64,000 nt of DNA from Selaginella moellendorffii (GCF_000143415.4 NW_003314271.1:2948277-3012276); one strand, 5' to 3'. Positions 12,758-24,986 are shown, counted from the stretch's first letter. Notes: generated by a model from the letters alone, not told the origin. Numbers and translations are program-made.

Positions 12758-14254
12758 TGTAAGCGACTAAATTTTCCATTCTACTTTAGTCACTTAACCA
12801 CACCTCCGACCACTTGGAGGAGTCTCATTCACAACCTCCATCAGTCCAATTCAGGACTTGGGACTTGCTAGCCCCAAGAATGGCATCCATGCCACTCAAC
12901 ACTTGCACCTGGTCCAAGTGCTCCACGTGTCCAGTCTCAAGATCGACACCCAAAGGTACCACTGACATCTCGGCCCGTTATGCTAAGGCCATGCCCATTC
13001 ACCTTTGCTGCACTAGTGGTCCAATACCACTTGCATCACCATCCCGTCTCTCCAAGACTGGGCCATCTGTCCACGAGTGGTCATCCTAGATCCACTCCTT
13101 AGCATCCTTAGGATGCCCACAGACCTGGGGAATAGCCTTCCCCAAAGTCCCTTTGTCAGTTCCTACCAAGTCCCTTTCTGCCCCTGGCCGTATTTGCCAA
13201 CACTGTCACTGGATCGAGGCCCACAGGCCCGACCACTAAGTCCCATGGTCCTCTAGGACTTCCTCACCACACGATTGTGTCCTTGGTCACTACCCCAGAG
13301 GACTGCTCCTCTTACTTTCCACAATCTAGGCCTTTGGGACAACATTTCGGAACACCGTGGCCTTATGCGAGCCACCTAGGTACTCTCCCTGCCTTTTGCC
13401 TTTAGATGCTCTAGCCATGGGCTTAGAGCGAGGTTCCGTTGAGCCACACCTGGTATCCAAGTAGGTAGTGCCACCCACACTTGGACTGGGAGCATCGGCC
13501 AGTCGATCTCCCGGGGGAACTAGAGCCGGCTCTTGAACACTTCACCAAGCTACCCCGCTTGTCGGTCCGTATTCACTTTAGTCTTGGACTTCCCAGTGGT
13601 CAGTTCATCACCCAACACTGGGTCTGGCCTTCCTGGGCCAAACTGGCCTTTCCTGGCCAAACTGGCTCCACTGCAGTCCTCCCCCTTACTATACTTTTAG
13701 AGCTCACCAAACCCCCCAGGGTCTGGGAGACGAACGCTTTGGGCTTTCACCCTCTCAGACTCAAACTCGGACTCGGACTCGGACTCGAACTCGGACTCGG
13801 ACTCGGACTCGGACTCGGACTCGGACTCGGGCTCGGGCTCGGTCTCAGCCTTGGCCTCGGTCTCGGTCTCGGTCCCGGTCTTGGTCCCGGTCTCGGTCTC
13901 GGTCCCGGTCTCGGTCCCGGTCTCGGTCTCGACCTCGGACTCCATCTTGGGTCCATCTCGGACTCCATCTCGGGTCCATCTCGGACTCCGTCTCGGTCCA
14001 CCTCGGACTCCATCTCGGACTCCATCTCGGGTCCATCTCGGACTCCATCTCGGGTCCCTTTTTGGAGCCTTGCTTATTGCTTGCTTTGTGCTCGCTCCTT
14101 AAGCACTTTGTTGGGAGTTCCACTCCCGCTCTCGACCTTTCAAGTCGGAGCTTTTAGTTTAAACGTGTTACGCTCGTTTGGCTTTCACTTCGGCCACTAC
14201 CACGTGGCACCCTTTCCAGCTCCACTTTGGGGCCTAGGGATTTTGTGTCTCACA
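12758..14254 (-). repeat. 5' LTR of element B
   Basis: 1497 bp, TG...CA, flanked by the PBS at 12741-12754. It contains the tandem TCGGACTC tract at 13745-14060. Confidence 0.85.
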
Positions 14255-14406
14255 GTGCAATGGTTAAGTGGCATGGATGTTATTCTTGGGGCTAGCAAGT
14301 CCCTAATTCCAAAATAGGATTTACGGAGGTTGTGAGTAAGACTCCTCCAAGTGGTCAAAGATGTGGTTAAGTGACTAAAGTAGAATGGGAAATTTAGTCT
14401 TTTACA

Positions 14407-16345
14407 CAAAGGTGGTTGGATTAAGTGCATGTGCAAAGTGCTGGCTACAACATTCTCAACTTGATCCACTCTGACATATTTGACTCCACACAAAGCAAAA
14501 GCCTTTGAAACCGAATGCTAAATTACACAGCCTTTGATGAAGACAATGTAATTGTTAGAAAGCATAATATGATGCTTTCTAACACATTTCAATTGCAAAT
14601 GTGTGTTTGAAGATATCTAGAAGAATGCTCTAATCTTTAGGAGTGGCTGTGCTCAAACCATTATACCATTGTAGTGCTGTCTCTTGGAGATATATGGGAA
14701 ATTCACACAAATGTTGAGCATCATCCCAAAAATGATATATGGCAATCATTGTGAAGTGATCGAATCAATGGTACACATCATCCCTAGGATTCCCATGAAA
14801 GACATCCAGTTGAACTCGAGGACATCAAGCAATTGCATCAATTGCTACTCTAGAATCAAAGGAAAAAGAGGCTACTACTCTACCATAAAGATGAACAAAA
14901 AGGAAAGAGCAAAAAAAAAAAGTTGAGAAAAACTACAAGAAAAGGGGGATCTAGATAATCAAAAGCTAGATCTAAAACAAAATTCCAAATCCAAGTACTT
15001 CTTAGAGATAATCAAAATTACCCTTCATCTCCACTTATGTGAATGTATGATATGGAAATAGAATACAGAAATGTGTATATTAATTAACTAGAAAACACTA
15101 GTTTATAGACATATGCAAATGGTCTGGATTGAAACAAATTTGACATCTACCAAATCCCATTATGCTAATATTAGTATACAGCATTGTAATTGCACATCTT
15201 GTATTACAAAGTAATAGATATATATTTAATAAAAACTAAGTTATCATAGTAAATTTTATATGAGTAGTAAAACTACATCTTATTTTAATGAAATTTTAGA
15301 GTTTGATTATCTTTAAAATTAAATATAAAGTTTTGTTTTGTTTGTATTCTTTTATTTATTACTAAACAAATGAAACCTATTCTTTTTTATTTATTCTTAG
15401 CTAAGTGCACTCTATTATTTATATTAAATTATCAATATATAAATTAAATTAGGATTTTATTTTTGATAAAAAAATTTTTATATAAGTATTTCTTATCTTA
15501 ATTTTCATATTTTTATATTATGGTCATAAAAAACATTTACAATAATACTATAAAATTTAATTTATAATTCTAATAATTTGCTACATGTTGCATGTAGCAA
15601 TGCTTAGTTTACTTAATAGTGGTGTTATTCCTACTTATTAATGCAATTGATCAAATAAAGTTTATAATTATAAGCATGTTTGTAATTTATAAACACAAGA
15701 TTAATCTTATTGCATATCAACTTTTAGATGGTAGAATAAAAAAGAATAAATGGTTAAAGAAATTTTATAAATTAAAAATATGTTTATAAATTATAAATAC
15801 AAAATTAATCTAAATGAATAACAACCTTTAGATGGTGGAATATCATAGAATATCCAAGAATATTCTTTGTATATCCACTACCATCTCAGTACCCTTACAG
15901 ATTTGTTTAAGCAAATAAAAAATTTGATACAATCATATATATTTATAAGTAAAGTCTACTTTTGGGATATTATATACAATATAAAAATAATTTTGTAGAA
16001 GAAGGGTTTTATCCATATATTTGTGCTTACAGAATATTATTTTTAAAGGTTACTATTGTTCTCTCCAATACAATGAATGACATTTTTTTTAGTAAATTTT
16101 AAAAATTTAAACCATTTATTAAATTTATAATTAATTAGATATATATAAATCAATTGTCAATCTAAAATTACATAAAGAAATTCATCATGGTCATAAAAAT
16201 CTAATTTCAAAATTGTGTTTATTGTGAATTGGTTATACTAGGTTAGCCCCTTCACATAATTTGTTATAAGAAAAAATTAAACCACTTTTTATCTTAGTTT
16301 CTATTTTAATTATATTTCTTTTACATTTTTCTCTTCAATTCGAAT
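14407..16345. other. AT-rich region without genes
   Basis: Beyond 14.9 kb this is strongly AT-rich with many poly-A/T runs and no open frame that resembles a protein. It has the texture of old repeat or spacer DNA, similar to 39.1-40.7 kb. The only notable structure is a short hairpin at 15578-15600. Confidence 0.6.
15578..15600. repeat. Short perfect inverted repeat
   Basis: Arms TTGCTACATG and CATGTAGCAA with a 3-nt loop (TTG), in AT-rich DNA. Could be a transposon end or chance; no partner was found. Confidence 0.5.
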
Positions 16346-16744
16346 CTTGTGTCCCATGTTTACTGCGGCAAAAGACCTACTTTACCTCTTAGGCAATCGC
16401 GACCGGGTAAAGCGGCGAGCGCTGATCGATTCTTTCTCCGCGGCGAGACACGAGCAAGGGAGCATTCAATTGATCGCAACGAGGTGGGTTTTAGATTTGG
16501 GCGCTAGTCTTGTCTTGTGCGTCAACGCAACGGCGATGGCAGCGATTGTCGGTACCGTGGGGCCGATTTAACTCGCGCTCCAGCGGCTCAGACCTCTCTT
16601 TCCTTGTCAGGGACCGCGGGACTTCCTCTCCTTGTGCTTTGCTTAAATTTCTCTCCTCCTTTGTCGAGTTGGGTGTTCTTTCGTTTTTTTTCCGAGAGAC
16701 AAGCAGCGTTCGTAGTGAATCTACTAGGTATGGTTTCTTCTTTG

Positions 16745-16754
<10 letters not shown>

Positions 16755-16775
<21 letters not shown>

Positions 16776-16785
16776 GCTCCCTCCC
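16755..16785. repeat. CT microsatellite in 5'-UTR intron
   Basis: A run of about 14 TC dinucleotides within the leader intron of the DUF4666-like gene. Reading frames through it (Leu/Ser repeats) are artefacts. Confidence 0.85.
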
Positions 16786-17025
16786 TCCCTTTTTCTTGTG
16801 CTTACTGGCTTCTGGGAGAGAATTGAAATGCTTTCTCCTGGTCGGTTTGTTCTTCCTCGGAGTTTGAGTTGCGATTGATTTTATCCTTTTGCTGAGTTTT
16901 CTTTCGCATTCGCAGGCCAGCACCAAGATCACGAACTCGACTCCACCGCAACGCCACCTCAGGCAGTGAATTCTCTCCCCGCAGCTGTGGATCACCACCA
17001 GGAATCAACGTCGCCGTCGTCGGTG

Positions 17026-17328
17026 ATGGCTTCTCTCAGCCGGGGGGTGTCGATCAGGAGGCAGGGGTCGTCGGGCCGGAGCTGGGCCGACACGCTGGGA
17101 CTTAACAACCCGGTGGAGCCGGCGCAGAGATTTAGCAGTAGCAACACCAGGGGCGGAAAGGGCGATGGGATCACCAAGAAGACGATCATGGCCCCGGACA
17201 GCGACGACGATCGCCACCGCCAGCACCACCATCGCACCAGTGCAAAGTCCTCGGCAAAGTCTTCGTCGTCGAGGGGAGGCGGTGTTTTCAGCTGGCTCAA
17301 GAACAGGTTTCGAAAGGCGAGATCTTGA
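17026..17328 (+). CDS. Small basic DUF4666-like protein
   Basis: 100 residues. It starts MASLSRGVSIRRQGSSGRSWAD, which matches the short signature of the plant DUF4666 family (RRQGSSG followed by a Trp), a group without assigned biochemical function. The tail is Ser/His/Lys-rich and ends in a Trp-containing basic segment (FSWLKNRFRKAR). An in-frame ATG 20 codons upstream (16966) exists, but the family similarity starts at 17026. The 5' leader (about 16.35-16.96 kb) is GC-rich and carries a likely intron at 16728-16915 (AG/GTATGG ... CGCAG) with a CT-repeat tract. An intron in the 5' UTR is common in housekeeping-type plant genes. Family call moderate, gene call good. Confidence 0.7.
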   Translation: MASLSRGVSIRRQGSSGRSWADTLGLNNPVEPAQRFSSSNTRGGKGDGITKKTIMAPDSDDDRHRQHHHRTSAKSSAKSSSSRGGGVFSWLKNRFRKARS

Positions 17329-17724
17329 GCCTTCTCTTCTTTTCCTCTTTCTTTTCTCTCTTTTTTTCTCTCGACGCACGGGTGGCGAGGACGGGGAAAC
17401 GATTGAGTGCTCACAACCTGCGATCCAATCCTTAGAAACGTAGAGCTTCTCTCTCTTTTACTTTCTAGACCTTCTTTTCCCTTGTGCTTTTGGGCATCAT
17501 ATTTTGTCAAGCTTTGATGTACATGGCGATGATACGATACGACACGACTTTGTTCGATTCCTTTGACTTTTTCGATCTCTCTCACGCGGCGGCCACACGC
17601 ATTTGTTTCTGCATGCAAGTGTTTACTCGCAAGTTGCAAGGGCTGAATTCGTCTCTGACAGATAAAAGTGGGAGCTTGACACATAGATCACCAGCAAAAT
17701 AGTGGTTTAGAAAAACAGGAAACT

Positions 17725-17806
17725 CGTGGACGGCAGGATTCGAACCTGCGCGGGCAAAGCCCACATGATTTCGAGTCATGCCCGATAACCACTCCGGCAC
17801 ATCCAC
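17725..17806 (-). tRNA. tRNA-Ser (CGA)
   Basis: 82 nt on the minus strand, starting GTGGATGTGCCGGAGTGG. The acceptor stem closes (GTGGATG with CGTCCAC, one G-T pair), the D-arm carries GGTT, the anticodon loop reads ACTCGAAAT (anticodon CGA, codon UCG), a long variable arm typical of class II serine tRNAs is present (TGGGCTTTGCCCGC), and the T-arm contains GGTTCGAATCC (B box). The discriminator base is G. There is no intron. It decodes Ser UCG. Confidence 0.95.
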
Positions 17807-18054
17807 CTTAAACACACAACCCGAGTTTATTTCCACACCTTTAGGCTTTAAGCACGGAAAGAGTGACCGGCCGAAGAACATACGCCTCTCCCGTTCCATC
17901 GAGAAACTTACGAGCTCTTTATCCTCTTTGTCTCTCTTGAAAGCTGGGGAGGGATAGAGCTCTGCCTGGAGCTTGAAAGGATTTGCTCGCTACTCCACCA
18001 GTCCAGGCCCTGCGAGTTGTGATTGCTGAAAGCTTTCCTGCGCACCACCCCCCC

Positions 18055-21000
18055 CTACCAGTTCTCCAGCCACTGCGGCGCAGCGCTCGACTCTTCGGAT
18101 GTAGCCGAGGGACTGATGAGCAGATGATGGCTGTCGTCCGCCCGTGACGTCTTCAATGCCGACTGGAGCCGACTTAACACCTCGAAAGGCACGTCCGTGC
18201 GGCACTCGAGCAGCGCCTCCCAGTCGAGGCCGGCGAACCACGGCTGGGCCTTGATCTCCTCCATGCCTCGGCTGCCGAGCCTCTGGGAGACGTCCACGAC
18301 CAGCAGCTGGAGATATAAACACAAAGAAGTTACTGGCTGATCATCTGTGGCTTGGAATAAATGAATCAATGAATACCTTGTCGATCAAGTCAACGAGTTC
18401 GCCGCTGAAAGTGGAAGGGAAGACTAGCTGCCTACCGGCAATCTTGCTGTAAATATCCAGCTCGCTGTCTCGCCACGATCCGAACGGCAGCTCGTTTTGT
18501 ACCATGTAATACAAGAGCACTCCCAAAGCCCACCTGAAAGAAATATCATACACATTTGCCGAGAAAAAGCATGAAAAAACAACGGTTGTTCTTACCAGTC
18601 AGCACCAAAGCCGTGACCTTGACCTCTGATAATCTCGGGGGCGAGAAAATCAGCCATGCCGCAGATAGTGTAAGCTCGTTCGTCTAACAGCTTTTTGCCA
18701 AACCGAAAATCAGCAAGCTGCACGTCACCATGACAGAAAATAAATTGGTAAGATACACAAGGAAAAAGAGAGGAGAGTTAGTCACCTGTAGTCGTCCTTT
18801 TCTATCCAGCATAAGCATATCTGGAGATACTCCACGGTAAACAACTCCATCCTGGACTCGAAGCAATGAATCAATGGAAAAGAATTTCCAACAAGAAATC
18901 AAAATGTACCTTATGCATAGAGTCAATCGCCATGGCGACAGAGGCACCAATAAACCGGGCCGAGTCTTCCGAGAGTGGCGTGTTCAATATCAGGGACAGC
19001 GGCCCCCCCAACGCGCAATTGAGAAGCATTGCAGCGTACCTCTCATCCGCAGAAGTGCATACCACTTGCGGCACGTACAAAGACGGGCTTAAGTCTTGAA
19101 ACAGAAACTTTTCCTGCAGCACTTGAGACTCCCTTCCGAGTGCTTTGATAACTTCCAAGGGATAACGCTTCATGCTAAAAACCTGTCCTGCTCTTCAAAG
19201 AGAGACAACGCATGAAGTAAAAGGAACAAAAAAAAAAACAAGGACTGTAGCATTACCTGTTTTCTTTAAACTAACCAGCCCAACCTCGCAGCAATCTGTC
19301 GTGTATACAGTTTCTTGCCATTCCTGCATGTGGAAGTCGTAGTTTTAAATTGCAAAAGCTGTAGACTCGTACAAACTTACCAAGTCTCCTAAATCACTAG
19401 TTATCGACAGAGTGTCCAGCTTTGCAGATTGCTGCTTTCTCAAAGAGAGTATCTTCTCCCGCAGCCTGAAAACGTAAATGTTAGAGCGCGGACAAACGGA
19501 GCAGAGAGAGCACCATACTTCATGTTGTCTTCGATGACTCGGTCCAGCTGGCCAACAGCTTTCTCGAGAGTTTCCCTGCTTATAGCCCAGCACTCAACAT
19601 CACCAACTGCAACTGCGGTCAAAGAACGTGAAGGCTCACCCCGTAGCACCCATTCGCCAAAGTAATCCCCCTCACCCTTTCTATCGGTCAGATTTTCTAA
19701 AGCTCCATGGTGCTTTACATCAACAAAACCCTTCCGTAAGAGATAAAAAGTAGAGACTTCAGCGCCCTGCGTAAGAAAACAAACGACTCAGTATCTCGTT
19801 GGTTACACCTAATGCCACTGTACCTTTTGTGCTATCACTGCCCCGTCCCGAAAGCTAACTTCCGATAATGAATCGGCGAGACGGACAAGCTGCGCTATAT
19901 TCAACGTCGCAAGGACTTCTACAGCCCGCAGATGTTTCAGTGCGGATCTTCGAGTGTTCATCGACAGTAAACCTCTAAATGCTTCTCGACCAAGCATCCA
20001 CAGTGTACCTTCGGTAACAGCGCGAATAGACGCCTGACGGGGCTTATTATACCTGCATAAGCATCCAAAGTGTTGAGTAAAAAATATGAAATGCTCGAGA
20101 AAGCGACTTACATCAATGCCAGCTCTCCAAAACAAGGGCTATTGTAAGCAGTGTACTGGTTCACAATTGTTCCCAAGTCATCTTCGCTTTGATTTTCATC
20201 CTGCACGTTGGCCGGTTATGCCAGAATTGTTTTATCGCGTTTAACTTTTACCTGAGCCACCAACACGTCAAACTTGCCGCTTTCAACGATGTAGAAGTGA
20301 TCGTCTTCGGCCCCCTGTTGATAGAAGCATTTCTCGTAAACACTCTATGATTACGGGATGATCTACCTGACGAATTATAATCTTTCCAGGTTGAACTTGT
20401 ACTTTCTCAAAACAATTGTACAGCGTTTCCCATTGTTTCTCTGTGAGATTGTGAAAGAGAAAGTTGCCCTGTAAAGCATGCTTGATTCGCGCCTGAAGTC
20501 TTAACCAGAGTCAAGCTTTTACACCAGCTTACAAATAAGACGAGCAAACCTTCTCTTCATCGGTTTTTATCTGCTGCTCAGACGGCGGCACCCATTCTGT
20601 TTGATGCTCTAGAGAAGCTTCAATTGCTCGCAGCTTTGCAGCAGACACTTCATGGCTCGCTGGACGCACCTGCTCTGCGGGTTCACTGTAATCCCGCGGC
20701 TTAAACGGGAGCTCCGCACCTTTACAGTGGAAAACCGCATTTTGATTGTGATTCTCCTGCGACAGAAGAAGAGAAGTCATAAATGCACACACAAATAAAG
20801 TAAGCTTGTACCTCTTCCAAGCCGTCAATGTTCACAACAATGATTGTGATATCATCAGTACGGGTCTCATACTGCAACCATAAACGGTATGATTCAGCTA
20901 CAATCGCCGCACATGCATCACGTGGATCCTTGTGTTTCGCTACCTGAAAATCCGAATGCCATTAGATTAAGGATGCTAGTCTCCAACCATCACTACAGCT

Positions 21001-22029
21001 TACCATGTCGACAACATCCTGGCTTGAGAGGAACTCAAACACGCCATCGCTTGCGAGGACGAAGAACGGATGCGTACCATTGATCTCGAAAGATGCCACC
21101 TCCGGCACGGCAATCACTCCAATCCGTTCAGCAACTGTGTCACCTATGCTTCTTGTAAAAGCTGTCCCCGGGTACATTCCATTTGCCACCCACAAGCGGG
21201 GAGGATCCCCATCGTCGTCCTCCTCCCCACCCCAGCACTGTAAAGCAGGACTCTTCAGGCCCTCAAGTTGGTCCAGTGTGAGCACTCTAGCTCCACACGT
21301 TTTGACCCTTTCGCACTCATCAGTCCTGAAAGGAGTCTGGTCACTTGAAAGATCTACCGCAGTCAGCTTACCGTTGATCCTCTCAGCAAGCACGGCTCTG
21401 GAATCACCAACATTTGCAACGTACAGAGTCTTCCCCCGGACGAGAACTGTTATAGCCGTGGTACCACTCATGGAGTCGTCAACCTGAGAGCGGTGGAGCT
21501 GGAGATTCGTGGTGATAAAAGCCGACTGATAGGCCTGGACAACGTCCGCGGTGAAGCAGCCATGCTTGAGCAGATTCTCACACAAGTGCTTCTTCGCGAA
21601 CTGCGAGCACTCAGCACCAAACTCGCCGTGGCCATCAAACACGCCGAAAAAATGGTCGTTGGGATTCTTCCCGAAGTGAGTATGTACACAAAAACTGTCT
21701 TGGTTGGCCTTGTCCAAAGCCTCCGGATAGTAGCCCCTCTGCGAGAGGAACGAGAACCGGAGCTCGAAATTGCCATCTGGAACCTGCGTAATCTTACAGC
21801 CACTGGCAGGAAGATACTGACTAGAGAGCCTTGCTAGCCTCGGCAGCCCAATGTCCGCATCAGAAACTCCCAGCTTATCCCCACCATCATCACTCAAATC
21901 CCCGCTCAAGTCATCCACCATCACGAAGTCCTCCTTGGGAGCCTTAGAGCTGTTAAAGTTCGCGAGGAGGCCGGAATTGGCATTCCCGAATGCTCCGGAG
22001 CTACTATCTTTCCCACAAACGCAACCCAT
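18055..22029 (-). CDS. PP2C / cNMP-binding / protein kinase fusion (plant PKG-like)
   Basis: Fifteen exons join in frame to 1048 residues: 22029-21004, 20943-20812, 20756-20550, 20492-20367, 20314-20252, 20200-20112, 20052-19824, 19766-19519, 19465-19381, 19323-19257, 19187-18910, 18851-18786, 18717-18596, 18533-18377, 18306-18055. Order: MGCVCG start (N-myristoylation/palmitoylation signal); PP2C phosphatase (about 95-385) with [27 protein letters not shown] and DDITIIVV metal-binding motifs; two cyclic-nucleotide-binding domains (about 456-610, [15 protein letters not shown] cassette; about 615-710, [13 protein letters not shown]); C-terminal AGC-type kinase fold (about 750-1010) with [11 protein letters not shown] and [11 protein letters not shown]. 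This matches the land-plant PKG proteins (Arabidopsis At2g20050 type); a rice member is reported to act in gibberellin signalling. The catalytic loop reads YRGVSPD instead of HRDLKPE and the DFG site is DFR, so kinase activity by the usual mechanism is doubtful. The last exon boundaries rest on splice consensus only. Confidence 0.93.
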
Positions 22030-23146
22030 GGACTACGTGCTGTCTCATAGCAACCTGTGATGATCCAATCCCTGCGACCAATTCCCACTCATCTGCTCTG
22101 TCCCAGAGAACTGGAAAACTAAATCCTCCTGTTCTATCCTGATCCTCCCAATCCTGTGTTCTAAGTGTTCTAGATTCCCAAACCCACCAAACTTCTGCGC
22201 TGTGCTTCTTCGTCGAAGAAGCCACGGAAAAAGATTGGATGATGCTTGTAGCCTGTGCGCTCTTCCCCGAGGAAAGCTGTCCATATATTTTATCTCCCTC
22301 CCAACTTGACTTTGGCGAAGGATTCTTTAATCGCCCCCAGCCATTGCAAGCTAAAATCTAAAATTTAGATCTCCAATTTGTGTACCTGGCTCTGTCACGA
22401 GGGGGACAGCATTGTTTCTGGCAAAAAGAGAGGCCGCGCTAGCGACGTTGGACCCCGCACAAGCAACAAAACACGCGATGCCAGCGCTCCGGGGATAAAA
22501 GAAATCGCCTGCCTCCAAAATCCACAGCCGGAGCGTCAGCATTTATGCGCGGTAGCCCGAGAATGCGGGCAGGAAGACGTACCGGATGAAATCCCCGCGC
22601 CGCCGCCGACGCCGTCGCCGCCGCCGCGCCGCGGAATGTAGAGCGCCTCGCCGCTCCCGATTCCAAGAGCTAGCACCGGGGCGTCGGATCGAGCTCGCTG
22701 GCGCTCGCCATTCCCAAACCCTTCTCGAATAAGGAATAGCGCGCACAAAACTTCACTACCTAGAATACGTTCCAAGTGTGGATAGATCCTAATCGCACCG
22801 CCCGATGGAGCGGGATTACGTAATGGAATGTGTAGCCATTGCAATCTCCCGCGTCCACGTGGCGGGATCGTAGCGGTCACTTTGGCGGGTCCAGAAAACG
22901 TAGGAAAAAACGAGCGAGCTACCGTACACTTAAAACGAGGCGCGGATAAATCCGAGCAGCGCGACAAAGAACGAACGTCCTTTTCGTAATTTTTCCTTTG
23001 GGCTGCCGATCACAGTGGACAAATAATTTACCTAGTTCCTCACGCTCGTTTCTCTCCTTTCCAATAATCGAGCTTTAAAGCTCTCTCTGCAAGTTCAAAG
23101 CTCTCAAAGTCTTCTAGCAAAAAGAAAGAAGGAACAAAGAAAAGAA
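22030..23146. promoter_or_regulatory. Divergent intergenic region between PKG-like and P450 genes
   Basis: 1.1 kb between two head-to-head start codons. It holds a perfect G-box core (CCACGTGG, 22855-22862), a bZIP/bHLH site typical of ABA- or light-responsive plant promoters. Several short open frames exist on both strands (GC-rich, 22.35-22.97 kb) but none resembles a known protein. Parts are presumably 5' UTR. Confidence 0.5.
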
Positions 23147-24986
23147 ATGGAAGCACTGACCTTGAGCTGGATTCTAGCAATGGCTGCTTTGTGTGTTTTC
23201 CTGGCGCTCGTCTGGAGATTAAGGCTGCCACCATCCATGAATTTGCCACCGGGACGAATGGGCTGGCCTCTCGTCGGCGAGACTCTAGAGTATCTCGCAA
23301 CCAGGCCGATCGGAGTGCCTCAGCCTTTTATTGCGAAAAGAGTCGCACGGTCTGTTGCTGGATTTGAGGAACTTTGTTCTTTAGCGTCCTGAAAAGAGGA
23401 AAGCTTTGTCTTGCAGGTACGGGAGTATCTTCAAGACGCACCTGTTCGGGTGTCCCACGATCGTGACGACTGATCCGGACTTTAACAGGTTTGTCCTCGC
23501 CAACGAAGGGAAATTGTTCCAGAGCTCCTATCCCGCTGGCGTTGATCGCGTCCTCGGCAAGTTCTCGATGGTGCAGGCCAGCGGCGAGCTCCACAAGAGG
23601 ATGCGAGCTTTGACGGTGAGCTTCATGCAAGCCCAGAGTCTCAAGGACAATTTCCTGCAAACAATTCAAGCGCGAGTGATCAGTCTCTTGTCAACTTGGG
23701 AGGGACGAGTTGTTAAGATCCAGGACGAAGCACAATCGGTAAGAATGAATAGAAGGATCCAGGCTTTGACGATCGCTTACTCTGTGATCAGCTGTCATTC
23801 GACTGTATTGTTGGTCACGTCCTGGGCATGGATCCTGGAGCAGAGAACACAAAAACCATAAAGGAGGACTTTTTCAACTTGGTGTACGGTTTGACAATAC
23901 CTTTGAGAATCCCGGGAACTCGGTACTGGACAGCCATGAAGGTTCAGTTGGATCCTGTTGAATGAAGAATCTTGTACTATTTTGGAGTGACAGGGACGGC
24001 AAAACATCGTGAGGCTCGTCGAGCAAATGGTCGCGGAGAGAACGACAAAGCCTTGCACAGCTCGCAAAGATTTCCTTCAACAATTGCTACAGGATGACAA
24101 TGGAAAGAATCTCACCTTGGAACAGATAAGCGACTTCATCGTGTTCATGCTCTTTGCAGCACACGATACAACAGCGACAGCAATGACCATGGCGATCAAA
24201 TACCTTCTGGCTAATCCACAAGCGCTAAATCAGCTGCAGGTACGCTGCTCATATTTAGCATCAATATCCTGCAAACCATACATTTAGGAAGAACACCTTG
24301 AGATTCGAAGGAACAAAAGGAGTCCAGACGAACCACTAGAATGGAATGATTACCTTCAAATGACCTTCACTCAACACGTAAGTCGCACAGTCCGAAGCTG
24401 TTTTTAACTGTAGAGATTAGCAGGTTATAAACGAGACACTGAGGCTCACTAACGTGCTAACATCTGCCCATAGGATAGCTCTGCAAGACGTTCAAACTGA
24501 AGGTGAGAGCCCAGACAGAATATAAATTTGGTCTTACTTCCTGAGCGTGAACTTCATAGAAGGATATGTGATACCGAAGGGCTGGAAAGTGGTTTCCAGC
24601 TGGACCACGATACATCTCAATCCAAAACTTTACGCAGAACCATTAGAGTTCAACCCCTGGCGCTGGAAGGTAAACACAAAACTTAACCTGAAGCAGGCTC
24701 ATAACTTTGCTGCAGACTCAAAGCGTTAAGTACTTCACTCCTTTTAGTGGCGGCCCAAGATTTTGTACCGGATCTGAGCTAGCTAGACTGGAGATCGCGC
24801 TTTTGCTGCATTTTATCATAACCAAATACTCGTAAGAAACAGGAAAACTACATTTAAGAAACGCTAACAAACCTGCTCTTTTCTAGGTTGCACCCTGCTG
24901 AAGACGACGAAGCTGTTTATTTTGGAACTGTGAAAATGCGGAAAGGTCTCCCTGTTACTGTCACCAAACTCTCACAGATTCTATAG
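23147..24986 (+). CDS. Cytochrome P450, CYP85 clan
   Basis: Nine exons in frame, 471 residues: 23147-23349, 23417-23738, 23792-23941, 23994-24239, 24288-24377, 24424-24502, 24560-24669, 24716-24831, 24887-24986. An N-terminal membrane anchor (about residues 6-24) is followed by the proline hinge LPPSMNLPPGRMGWP, then WPLVGETLEY and RYGSIFKTHLFG typical of CYP85-clan enzymes. I-helix oxygen-binding motif AAHDTTA (about 280), K-helix ETLR (about 341-344), a PLEFNPWRW PERF region, and haem loop FSGGPRFCTG with Cys at about 417. All catalytic elements are present, so it should be an ER-bound monooxygenase. CYP85-clan members oxidise steroids, triterpenes, diterpenes or ABA; the haem loop and SELARLE helix look closest to the CYP90/724 brassinosteroid group, but the substrate cannot be read from sequence. 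Confidence 0.93.

Larger units (their letters stand above)
6868..14254 (-). mobile_element. Element B: LARD-like non-autonomous LTR retroelement
   Basis: 7.4 kb with both LTRs (6868-8648 and 12758-14254, TGTAAGCG...GTCTCACA). The minus strand is sense: the PBS TGGTATCGGAGCTG is 12741-12754, beside the 5' LTR, and the purine tract GGGTGGTGGAGT lies beside the 3' LTR just after 8648. The internal region (8649-12757, about 4.1 kb) has no frame above about 150 codons and no gag, protease, RT or integrase motif that I can see. That fits a large retrotransposon derivative or a heavily mutated copy. It inserted into the LTR of its opposite-orientation relative A. Confidence 0.75.
4984..14406 (+). 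mobile_element. 3' LTR of element A, interrupted by two insertions
   Basis: Starts TGTGAGACATAAATCCC at 4984 and ends ..TTTTACA at 14406, a reverse-complement relative of element B's LTRs. It survives in three blocks: 4984-5774, 6364-6867 and 14255-14406. The TRIM element sits between blocks 1 and 2, element B between blocks 2 and 3. Around element B about 55 bp of LTR sequence are missing (equivalent to about 12918-12974 in B's LTR), and no clean 5-bp target duplication is visible. Confidence 0.75.

Noticed and set aside
16992-17684. 230-codon minus-strand frame over the DUF4666-like gene
   Set aside because: Overlaps the family-matching plus frame and is biased by high GC. Its N-terminal part lies in the spacer towards the tRNA.
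22536-22967. 143-codon minus frame in the divergent promoter
   Set aside because: Gly/Arg repeats from a GCC-rich tract (22596-22632), no homology signal, lies in the expected 5' UTR/promoter.
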